This document shows, one piece after another, positions 1 to 5,792 of a stretch of DNA of 7,355 nt. The position numbers and the translations under genes are program-made. The stretch comes from a candidate division Zixibacteria bacterium DG_27. GTDB taxonomy: Bacteria; Zixibacteria; MSB-5A5; DG-27. Every line of letters starts with the position of its first letter. The first letter of the stretch is position 1. The notes below the pieces were generated by a model. The model was not told the origin of the DNA and did not search any database. It saw only the letters and a list, made by a program, of their open reading frames with translations. The stretch is from NCBI GenBank assembly GCA_001302725.1, contig LIZU01000052.1, forward strand, positions 1 to 7,355, written 5' to 3'.

Positions 1-2
1 CC

Positions 3-716
3 ATCTCACTTGCGGCCGGAGAGATGAAGACGGCGACAGAAAGGTTGGATGCTAAAAACCCCAACGCCAAGATTAGCCAGACAGGAGCGATGGCAAATTT
101 GAACCGGGCGGTGGATATGTTGCTCAGGGCCTTAGACCAGATCAAGAGCTCCGGGAGCGCCAGCGGTGCCTCCTCGATGCTCCAGCAGCTTCAGGGCTTG
201 GGCCAGAGACAGGAGAGCCTCAATCAACAGACCGCACAGGCTCTGGGAAGTCAACAGCGCCTCTTTATGAGCCACCAGGATATGTTGGGACGGCTGGCCG
301 CCGAACAGGAGGCCATAAGGGAGTCTCTGAGGGAACTCTTCGAACAGATGCAGGGAGAGGGTCAGACTCTGGGGCGTCTGGAGGGGACCGAGGAGGAGAT
401 GAGTAAGGTCATTGAGGATCTGAAAAGAAGGAGACTCAATCAAGAGGTGGTCGAGCGACAGGAGAGAATTCTGACGCGTCTGTTGGATTACCAGAAGTCG
501 CTCCACCGCCAGGACTACACCCAGAAGAGAAGAGCTGAGAGCGCTGAGGATATGCTCAGACGAAGTCCTCCGGAATTGACTGACCTGGGTGAGGCCAAGG
601 ATGAAAGGAAAGAGGAAATCAAGAAGGCGCTGAAAGAGAGTTACCCATTGCAATACGAGGAGCTGGTCAAGGCCTATTTCAAAAGGCTTTCGGAGAATCT
701 TAACGAGAACAGGTAA
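3..716 (+). CDS. C-terminal part of a large coiled-coil envelope protein, DUF4175-like (5' end outside window)
   Basis: The reading frame is open from the left edge (codons ATC TCA CTT GCG GCC GGA GAG precede the first ATG at 24), so I read this as the last 238 codons of a longer gene; a 230-residue protein starting at 24 is the alternative. The visible part is hydrophilic and almost wholly helical: a Gln/Leu/Arg-rich coiled coil, then an ERQERILTRLLDYQKS segment and a charged tail ending in a PLQYEELVKAYFKRLSE motif. From memory, this pattern (ERQ-ILxRLLDxQ-S, then SPPEL, then YPxxYExLxxxYF) matches the C-termini of the roughly 1000-residue DUF4175-type proteins of Bacteroidota and relatives, which carry N-terminal membrane segments; none is visible here. 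Their function is not established. The TPR gene follows after 18 nt on the same strand, suggesting one operon. I am fairly sure of the gene, less so of the family. Confidence 0.8.
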   Translation: MSLAAGEMKTATERLDAKNPNAKISQTGAMANLNRAVDMLLRALDQIKSSGSASGASSMLQQLQGLGQRQESLNQQTAQALGSQQRLFMSHQDMLGRLAAEQEAIRESLRELFEQMQGEGQTLGRLEGTEEEMSKVIEDLKRRRLNQEVVERQERILTRLLDYQKSLHRQDYTQKRRAESAEDMLRRSPPELTDLGEAKDERKEEIKKALKESYPLQYEELVKAYFKRLSENLNENR

Positions 717-734
717 TCCTTCAAGAAAAAGGGA

Positions 735-2621
735 ATGTCAACTCACTCTCCAAATAGTTTTCAGAAAGCTGCCAGGAGGGGGATTCTCTCTCGAAGAGCG
801 CCTGCGGGGTTGGCTCTGTCTTTTGTCTTGGCAATTGTTTGCTCCTTGTTTGTGCAAGAGGCGCTGGGACAACAAGAGGAGCTGTTTTTCCCCTCCCGCC
901 TTTACTTCACCGATAACCCCAGGGTGCATCACGCCGGCAGACTGATAGATCAGGGCAAGTATGAGGAGGCGGTGGAGATCCTGGAGAAAGTCTTAGAGAC
1001 CAATCCAGAGGATTCATTCGCCAGAGAGCTGCTTAAGGAGGGTTATCTGAATCTGAAGGAGTATGAAAGACTGGAAGCTTTCATCAAGGAAGAGCTTGTG
1101 GGAAATCCAGGGAGCGTGCAACTTCTCTCGGAGTTGGCTGACCTCTACTTCAAGCAGGAACGCACCAAGGAGGGGAGATCCCTTATGGAGGAGGCTTTAA
1201 GGAGCAAACCCGGGGAGATCAATACCTATTCGCTGGTGGCTGAGACGTACGCCCGAAACAGGAAGTTCTCAGAGGCGATAGAGACTTATCGTCTGGCCCG
1301 CAAAAACCTCAAGAAGCCTTACGCCTTCGCCTTCGAGATCGCAGGCATGTATGAGAGCATGGGAGAGTGGAAAGAGGCCTCCCAAGAGTATCTGCTTTAC
1401 CTTCGGGGCAACCCCCAAAAGCTGAGAAGTGTGAGCCAAAGGTTATCGGCCATAATTCAGACCGGCGCCGACCAGGGGGAGATCAAATCTGCCATCTCAA
1501 GCGCCATCCGCCAGAGTCCCAAGGATGTGAGCTTGTATCGCCTATACGGTGAGATTCTGCTGGGGGCCGGAGAGTTTGACCAGGCCCTGGAGAGTTACAA
1601 GATCTGTGAGTTGCTCTCCGACAACAAGAGCACTCCGCTGCTCGACTTCTCCTCCAAATGCCTGGAATACAAGGCTCACAAAACAGCGCTGGAGGCGATC
1701 AGATATCTGTTTGACAAAAAACCGCCCTCTGGTCCTTCGAGATACCGGGCTCTCATCAACATGGCCAAGGCTTATCAGGGTCTCGGTCAAAGCCAGAAGG
1801 CTATAGAGACTTATCGACAGGTGGTGGAAACCAAGGCTCACCTGAAGTTGAAGGCGGAGGCCACTTTCTCCATCGGCGAGATTGAGCTTTATGAGTTGAG
1901 GGACCCTCGGGGGGCGTTACAAGATTTCCGGAAGCTCACCGAAGGTTATCCCGTTGGCTCTTATCGTCTGCAATCCAAACTACGCAGCGCCGATTGCCTC
2001 TTGATGATGAACGAGCTGGAGGAAGCCTCCCGACTCTACGAGGAGGTAGCTTCATATTCTGAAATATCGCCGGCGGTGGAGGAGGCGCGCTTGCGCAGTG
2101 GTGATCTTCAACTCAATTCCGGAAACTACAAGGACGCGAAGAAGATTTACGGAAGATTAATCAGAGACTTCCCTAAGGGCTTTTTCATAAATGACTGTCT
2201 TGAGAGACAGTTCCTCCTCACCGAACTGCAAGATACGAGTTTAAGTCAAATGACCCCTCTGGCGACCCTCTTTCTTTTAGAAGCACAGAGGAAATTCGAT
2301 CAGGTTTTGGCTCACATAGAATTGCTTGACTATTCCCAGAATCCCTTCCTAAAGGATATGCTTTTATATCGTCGCGCCTTGACAAACCGGCAATTGGACA
2401 GACCCAAGGAGGCTTTGGAATCGCTCGACGAGATCATCGAGAAATCGCCCGATGGATTCTATGCCCCCTTCTCGCTGCTTCTGAAAGCCAAAATACTATC
2501 AGAAGATCTGGGAGAGGAGGACGAGGCTGGTCGAGTCTACAAACAGATAATGGAGGACTACGAGGACTCACTAGTATCCGAAGAGGCTCGAGAGCGATTG
2601 AGGGCTCTGGGGGTCTCATAA
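735..2621 (+). CDS. Secreted tetratricopeptide-repeat (TPR) protein
   Basis: This is a complete 628-residue protein. Residues 1-45 form an export signal: a basic N-region with arginine pairs at 14-15 and 20-21, a hydrophobic core (about 24-40) and a likely signal peptidase I site after ALG (43-45). There is no lipobox, so a soluble periplasmic or envelope-associated protein is expected. The rest is a string of degenerate 34-residue TPR helices, recognisable near 63-96, 132-160, 166-195, 200-228, 265-293, 337-365, 374-405, 411-440, 449-480, 541-572 and 580-612. The last repeats have the Y-x-x-I-x-x-x-Y-x-x-S-x-x-x-x-x-A-R pattern seen in YbgF/BamD-like TPRs. TPR domains bind partner proteins; no catalytic domain is visible. 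The start is weakly supported: AAAGGGA sits almost against the ATG, so translation may be coupled to the upstream gene ending 18 nt earlier. A role with the DUF4175-like neighbour in the envelope is inference. Confidence 0.9.
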   Translation: MSTHSPNSFQKAARRGILSRRAPAGLALSFVLAIVCSLFVQEALGQQEELFFPSRLYFTDNPRVHHAGRLIDQGKYEEAVEILEKVLETNPEDSFARELLKEGYLNLKEYERLEAFIKEELVGNPGSVQLLSELADLYFKQERTKEGRSLMEEALRSKPGEINTYSLVAETYARNRKFSEAIETYRLARKNLKKPYAFAFEIAGMYESMGEWKEASQEYLLYLRGNPQKLRSVSQRLSAIIQTGADQGEIKSAISSAIRQSPKDVSLYRLYGEILLGAGEFDQALESYKICELLSDNKSTPLLDFSSKCLEYKAHKTALEAIRYLFDKKPPSGPSRYRALINMAKAYQGLGQSQKAIETYRQVVETKAHLKLKAEATFSIGEIELYELRDPRGALQDFRKLTEGYPVGSYRLQSKLRSADCLLMMNELEEASRLYEEVASYSEISPAVEEARLRSGDLQLNSGNYKDAKKIYGRLIRDFPKGFFINDCLERQFLLTELQDTSLSQMTPLATLFLLEAQRKFDQVLAHIELLDYSQNPFLKDMLLYRRALTNRQLDRPKEALESLDEIIEKSPDGFYAPFSLLLKAKILSEDLGEEDEAGRVYKQIMEDYEDSLVSEEARERLRALGVS

Positions 2622-2667
2622 AGACGGAATTTGATCGCATCATGTTCGTTTCTCGGGTTTGGTGATA

Positions 2668-2710
2668 GCGTCAGGACACGTCCGCCCCAGGCGGACTTCG
2701 GTCCTGACGC
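2668..2710. repeat. Compound inverted repeat between convergent genes, possible bidirectional terminator or dispersed repeat
   Basis: A perfect 10-bp outer stem (GCGTCAGGAC at 2668-2677 with GTCCTGACGC at 2701-2710) encloses a perfect 7-bp inner stem (GTCCGCC at 2680-2686 with GGCGGAC at 2690-2696) closed by a CCA loop, with a 2/4-nt internal loop between them. It lies 47 nt after the TPR stop and about 100 nt beyond the peptidase stop, where both transcripts should end. Neither side has a T-run, so it is not a textbook intrinsic terminator. The TCCGCC-NNN-GGCGGA core resembles dispersed hairpins of some uncultivated bacterial genomes (recollection, not tested). Confidence 0.75.
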
Positions 2711-2716
2711 AACACG

Positions 2717-2758
2717 GAGTGGCAAATGGTGAATGGTGAATAGTAAATGGCGACTAGG
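2717..2758. repeat. Degenerate heptamer tandem repeat, consensus RAATGGT
   Basis: Six successive 7-nt units can be read: GAGTGGC, AAATGGT, GAATGGT, GAATAGT, AAATGGC and a weaker GACTAGG. The middle four differ from GAATGGT at no more than two positions. The array starts 6 nt after the compound hairpin and lies in non-coding sequence between the two convergent genes. It resembles in form the short tandemly repeated heptanucleotides (STRR) known in filamentous cyanobacteria, though nothing else here points to a cyanobacterium. Confidence 0.65.
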
Positions 2759-2768
2759 CGCTGTCTGC

Positions 2769-2817
2769 TCCCCAGTTCCTAAATCCTAATTCCTGTTTCC
2801 TGTCCCCTGTTTCCTAT
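2769..2817. repeat. Degenerate heptamer tandem repeat, consensus TTCCTGT/TTCCTAA
   Basis: Seven consecutive 7-nt units: TCCCCAG, TTCCTAA, ATCCTAA, TTCCTGT, TTCCTGT, CCCCTGT and TTCCTAT. The period is exact with no indels. On the minus strand it reads as repeated ACAGGAA/TTAGGAA. The last unit overlaps the TAG stop of the S9 peptidase gene at 2814-2816, so the array begins inside the end of that gene and runs into the intergenic region. It is a different motif from the neighbouring RAATGGT array and is not in phase with it. Confidence 0.75.
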
Positions 2818-4691
2818 TTTAGGTGTTTGTCCAAGAAATCGACCATGCGACGGTAGAGCACGAGACTGTTTTTCCTCTTGGAAACGCCATGTCCCTCGTC
2901 GGGGAATATGAGGCTGTCAACGGCGACTCCCCGGTCTGACAAAGCTTTTATTATCTGCCTGGCCTCGCCGACCGGCACCCTGGGGTCGTTTTCACCGTGA
3001 ACAACCAGAAGGGGGGTTTCGATCTTATCGACTTTGTGGATGGGGGAGATTTTTCTCAGGAACCCACGGTCAGTCAAGGGTCCGTACTCCGCCTCCCGGA
3101 GGGTCCGGCGATAGGCGCGGGTGTTCTCTAAGAAGGTGACGAAGTTGGCGATTCCAACTTCATCCACTGCCGCCGAGAAGAGCTCTGGATATTCCGTAAT
3201 CCCCGCCAGAACCATATAGCCACCGTAGCTGGCTCCCTTTATCCCGATCGTTCCCTTTTTAGTGTAGCCCTTCTTGATCAGCCATTCCACGCCGTGCTTC
3301 AGATCCTTCACGGAGTCAAGTCGTTTCGTGTAGTTGTCCAGGGCAGCGTAGTCCTTTCCATATCCAGAGCTGCCTCTGACGTTGGGGGCGAAGATCCCGT
3401 AACCGTTCAGGATGAGGTATTGAAAGTGGCGATAGAAATAGGGACGGAACTGTGACTCTGGACCTCCGTGGGCGTGAACGATAAACGGGATCGACTCGCC
3501 GCTGTAACCTGGTGGCAAGAAGAGTAAGCCCGGGATTTCCCTCTTGTCGAAAGTCTTGTATCTAATCAATTGAGGCTCGACGAACAGGGAGGGGTCAATC
3601 CCGGCGTAGATGGAGTTGGTCAGTCTCTTCAACTCCAGGTTCTGAAAGTCCCACAGCCAGACGTCCTCGGTCTTGGTGGGGCTGTTGAAGACGAAGAGCA
3701 GCTTTCCATCTCTGGCGAAATAAGGCTCCGTGACCACCCCGTTTAGAGGTGGGGTCGGTAACATCTCCCCGGTCTGCAAGTCTTTTATGTAGAGATTGCC
3801 GTAACCGTCTTCGTTCAGGACCCAGGCGATATATCTCCCCTCCGGGCTTGTGGCCATCTCCTCTGTCTCCCAGACGGTCTCCTCCTGAGAGTATTCGATT
3901 CTTGTGGTGGGAACCTCAAGCTTGGCGACTCGCAGAAGGCCTGCCTTGTTTTCGTTTGTGATGAGATAGATGAAGCGGCCGTCCGGCGAGAACTCCGGGT
4001 AGTCGTAAACGGCGTCACCTTTGTGAGGAGTGAGGTGTACTGCCCGTCTCGAATCGATCTCGAAGAGGTACAGATCCGAATTGTAGCTCGAAGTCCAGCG
4101 TGAAAGCAGGAGGGTTTTGCCGTCAGCGGTGATGTCTTCGACGCCGTTGGCACCTTCCAGTTCTGCTAACCTGATTTCCTCTCCGGTGGCAAGATTCATG
4201 GCATAGATGTCGAAGTCTCTCATGTTTCTTTCGTTGCTGCGATAATAGATGTGGGTCTTAGCGGGGCTGATCACTACGGTCCCGTATCTGATCTCCGGCT
4301 TCTCCGTGAGGACTTTTACTCGGCCGGTGCTTCCATCCACCCAGTGAAGTTGCGATTGTTCGCTGCCACCCGTTGAAGCTCCCACGATCACGAACTCTCC
4401 GCCGGAGGAGATGGTGTAGAAATCGATCCCATCCGGGAAGAGGGTTAACTGGTAGGGCCACCCCTCTTCAGTCAAACGGTAGAGTTGGCTGACGCCGGAC
4501 ATATTCGAGATGAAAAAGATCTCTCTCCCATCCTCGGAGATTGCCGGGCTGGCACAATAGCCGATCTGCATGAAGGTCTCTATGTCCGGGATATAGGGCT
4601 CCTCTACGGCTTCAATAGAAATCCCAGGATTTACCCAAACCAAGAAAATAATGATTACTAAGCCGGCAAGTCTACAGAATTGGTTTCTCAT
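2814..4691 (-). CDS. Secreted S9-family serine peptidase (prolyl oligopeptidase / acylaminoacyl-peptidase type)
   Basis: A 625-residue exported peptidase, probably cleaving short peptides outside the cytoplasm. Residues 1-28 form a signal peptide with a hydrophobic core at about 9-20. Residues about 35-370 look like a WD40/TolB-type beta-propeller, with repeated S-P-D-G-R-x-I-like strands (for example FSPDGRFIYLI and TSPEGRYIAWV). Residues about 375-625 form the alpha/beta-hydrolase: oxyanion HGGP at 408-411, RGSSGYG at 439-445, nucleophile elbow G-A-S-Y-G-G with Ser488, Asp569 in GENDPRVP and His601 in DEGHG. The triad is complete and length fits the family. A TTG at 4703 would add four residues, but the ATG at 4691 has GAGGA 5 nt upstream and is preferred. 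The gene is probably a single transcription unit, 358 nt from sdhB on the same strand. Exact specificity (dipeptidyl, acylaminoacyl or oligopeptidase) cannot be told. Confidence 0.95.
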   Translation of the reverse strand: MRNQFCRLAGLVIIIFLVWVNPGISIEAVEEPYIPDIETFMQIGYCASPAISEDGREIFFISNMSGVSQLYRLTEEGWPYQLTLFPDGIDFYTISSGGEFVIVGASTGGSEQSQLHWVDGSTGRVKVLTEKPEIRYGTVVISPAKTHIYYRSNERNMRDFDIYAMNLATGEEIRLAELEGANGVEDITADGKTLLLSRWTSSYNSDLYLFEIDSRRAVHLTPHKGDAVYDYPEFSPDGRFIYLITNENKAGLLRVAKLEVPTTRIEYSQEETVWETEEMATSPEGRYIAWVLNEDGYGNLYIKDLQTGEMLPTPPLNGVVTEPYFARDGKLLFVFNSPTKTEDVWLWDFQNLELKRLTNSIYAGIDPSLFVEPQLIRYKTFDKREIPGLLFLPPGYSGESIPFIVHAHGGPESQFRPYFYRHFQYLILNGYGIFAPNVRGSSGYGKDYAALDNYTKRLDSVKDLKHGVEWLIKKGYTKKGTIGIKGASYGGYMVLAGITEYPELFSAAVDEVGIANFVTFLENTRAYRRTLREAEYGPLTDRGFLRKISPIHKVDKIETPLLVVHGENDPRVPVGEARQIIKALSDRGVAVDSLIFPDEGHGVSKRKNSLVLYRRMVDFLDKHLK

Positions 4692-4696
4692 ATTTT

Positions 4697-4701
4697 TCCT
4701 C
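4697..4701 (-). promoter_or_regulatory. Ribosome binding site GAGGA deciding the S9 peptidase start
   Basis: On the minus strand GAGGA is followed by a 5-nt spacer and then ATG (4691-4689). This is good Shine-Dalgarno spacing. It overlaps the alternative TTG start (4703-4701), which makes TTG initiation unlikely. Confidence 0.75.
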
Positions 4702-4723
4702 AAGCTTCATCGGTTTTCACAAA

Positions 4724-4752
4724 TATATACGGAAAAAAAGCAGCAAAGTGAA
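4724..4752 (-). promoter_or_regulatory. Weak candidate sigma70-type promoter for the S9 peptidase
   Basis: On the minus strand TTCACT (4752-4747; four of six positions match TTGACA) is followed by a 17-nt spacer containing a T-run and then TATATA (4729-4724), or TATATT if shifted by two. It ends about 30 nt upstream of the peptidase ATG. It is the most AT-rich spot in the intergenic region. The match is modest, and promoter rules for this organism are unknown. Confidence 0.3.
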
Positions 4753-4840
4753 ACACAATTTGCAGCCATTTAGGAAGATGATTCAGCGTCCTGCGTACGC
4801 ATTTCTCCGAACTCTTATCCGCTCCGCCCGGACTGGACGA

Positions 4841-4863
4841 TGCGCAACCCCAGGGATTGCGCA
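4841..4863. repeat. Small inverted repeat TGCGCAA / TTGCGCA
   Basis: TGCGCAA at 4841-4847 and TTGCGCA at 4857-4863 are perfectly complementary around a 9-nt centre. There is no T-run on either side, so a terminator is unlikely. It could be an operator half-site pair upstream of the peptidase promoter or a chance match. Confidence 0.35.
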
Positions 4864-4893
4864 AGAATGCTTGACAACCTGTTTTCCAGTATG

Positions 4894-4910
4894 CTCTGTG
4901 CAAAACAGAG
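4894..4910. repeat. Small hairpin CTCTGT-GCAAA-ACAGAG
   Basis: A perfect 6-bp stem (4894-4899 with 4905-4910) with a 5-nt loop in the intergenic region. No T-run follows it. A stem this short can arise by chance; it is listed because it sits within 50 nt of another inverted repeat. Confidence 0.3.
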
Positions 4911-4964
4911 AGGTTGAGCGGTGCTAGGGGGCTTGAGATTGGTGAGGTTCGGAAGAGAAGTATA

Positions 4965-5040
4965 GAGGGAACTTCTCCATCGCCGTTCGAGCGATTATAA
5001 TTCTGTCAGAAGAGAGAAAGCTATTAGGAGAAGTTCCCTC
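4965..5040. repeat. Perfect 14-bp inverted repeat flanking 48 bp, just downstream of sdhB
   Basis: GAGGGAACTTCTCC (4965-4978) is exactly complementary to GGAGAAGTTCCCTC (5027-5040), with 48 bases between the arms. The interior holds smaller pairings (ATCGC 4979-4983 with GCGAT 4991-4995, and TTCT/AGAA around 5001-5011). The right arm begins 9 nt after the sdhB stop, so the sdhAB transcript would run straight into it. There is no T-run after the structure, which argues against a standard intrinsic terminator. A 3'-end stabilising structure, a dispersed repeat or a tiny non-autonomous mobile element remnant are all possible. Confidence 0.7.
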
Positions 5041-5049
5041 ATGAGTTCC

Positions 5050-5781
5050 TTAGCCAGCCGAGCGGGCAAAGCCGAACATGCTCTTTATCTTGAAGCCGAC
5101 CGACTTCATCTTCAGTTTGGCAATCGCGCCGGTGGGATCCAGATCCTTGGGGCAGACCTTCTGGCAATTGAATATGGTGTGACAGCGGAAGACCCCATGC
5201 TCGGTGGCCACCATTGCCAGGCGTTCAGTCTTGGCACCGTCCCGGGAATCCTGCACGAATCGCAAGGCCTTCAGCAGTGCATGTGGGCCCAGATAGTCGG
5301 GGTCGCCCATTGCCACCGGGCAACTCCCGTAACAGGCCCCACAGAGAATGCAATCCACGAGACTATCGATCTTCTTGCGGTCTTTGACGCTCTGGTAATG
5401 CTCTTTGCTCTCAGGCGGTTCCTCTCTGGGAATGAGATACGGTTTTATCTTCTCATATTGGTCGAAGAAGGGTTTCATATCCACCACCAAATCCTTCAGG
5501 ATCGGCAGATGAGTGAGGGGTCTGACAGTGATCTCCTCGCCCAGAGGGTCAACCTGAGTTTTGCAGGCCAGACGGTATTCGCCGTTTATGTGCACCGCGC
5601 AGGAGCCACAAACCGCCTCCCGACAACTGCAACGGAAAGCCAGAGAGGAATCTTCATTCTCTAATATCCAGAAGAGGGCCTCCAGAATCGTCATCCCTTT
5701 CTCGGGAGGGAGCTCGTATCTCTGAAAGTGGGGTTCGACTCCCCCGGAGGGATCGTATCTGAAAATCTTCAAGTATGCCAT
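5050..5781 (-). CDS. sdhB: Succinate dehydrogenase / fumarate reductase iron-sulfur subunit
   Basis: A 243-residue, full-length electron-transfer subunit that passes electrons between the flavoprotein and the membrane quinone site on the cytoplasmic face. The N-terminal plant-type ferredoxin domain carries the [2Fe-2S] ligands Cys53, Cys58, Cys61 and Cys73 (CSCREAVCGSC then LAC). The C-terminal domain has CILCGACYGSCP, giving Cys144, Cys147, Cys150 and Cys154, plus Cys200, Cys206 and Cys210 (CHTIFNCQKVCP), which complete the [3Fe-4S] and [4Fe-4S] clusters. The Trp pair that follows the CP motif in E. coli SdhB is absent (VAMGDPD here), as in several menaquinone-linked enzymes. AGGAG lies 6 nt before the ATG. 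The gene starts 11 nt after the sdhA stop, so the two are one operon. Succinate oxidation and fumarate reduction cannot be told apart from this sequence. Confidence 0.97.
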   Translation of the reverse strand: MAYLKIFRYDPSGGVEPHFQRYELPPEKGMTILEALFWILENEDSSLAFRCSCREAVCGSCAVHINGEYRLACKTQVDPLGEEITVRPLTHLPILKDLVVDMKPFFDQYEKIKPYLIPREEPPESKEHYQSVKDRKKIDSLVDCILCGACYGSCPVAMGDPDYLGPHALLKALRFVQDSRDGAKTERLAMVATEHGVFRCHTIFNCQKVCPKDLDPTGAIAKLKMKSVGFKIKSMFGFARSAG

Positions 5782-5787
5782 TTCGCT

Positions 5788-5792
5788 CTCCT
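5788..5792 (-). promoter_or_regulatory. Ribosome binding site AGGAG of sdhB
   Basis: On the minus strand AGGAG sits 6 nt before the sdhB ATG and directly beside the sdhA TAA stop (5795-5793). It supports the chosen start and tight coupling of the two genes. Confidence 0.8.

Larger units (their letters stand above)
4692..5049. other. Gene-free intergenic region between sdhB and the S9 peptidase
   Basis: These 358 bases hold no gene I can support. They contain the peptidase ribosome binding site and weak promoter, two small hairpins (4841-4863 and 4894-4910) and a perfect 14-bp inverted repeat (4965-5040). A 67-codon minus-strand frame (4903-4700) has a Cys/Trp/Ser-rich composition unlike the real genes and no good ribosome site, so I do not call it. 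No tRNA or riboswitch architecture was recognised. Confidence 0.6.

Noticed and set aside
132..653. A 173-codon minus-strand frame opposite the DUF4175-like gene
   Set aside because: Leu/Ser/Gln-rich translation is what the complement of a Gln/Leu/Glu-rich coiled coil gives. The plus-strand frame has family-like motifs and continues beyond the window.
2668..2817. The repeats in the convergent junction as a CRISPR array
   Set aside because: Units are 7 nt with no spacers and no cas genes nearby; the hairpin occurs once.
4871..4895. TTGACA followed by TATGCT on the plus strand, resembling a promoter
   Set aside because: The spacer is only 13 nt, and the only frame it would serve is antisense to sdhB.
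4700..4903. A 67-codon minus-strand frame just upstream of the peptidase, possible leader peptide
   Set aside because: Composition is unlike the other genes (clusters of Cys, Trp and Ser), there is no good ribosome site, and it reads through the two small hairpins and the promoter candidate.
4979..4995. ATCGC-CGTTCGA-GCGAT, resembling a tRNA T-arm
   Set aside because: The TTCGA is in the wrong position within the loop, and no acceptor, D or anticodon arms can be built around it.
5041..5664. A 207-codon plus-strand frame antisense to sdhB, with AGGAG 10 nt before its ATG
   Set aside because: It lies wholly over the conserved sdhB gene and has no recognisable domain. The AGGAG is part of the inverted-repeat arm. 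It is best explained as a shadow of sdhB.
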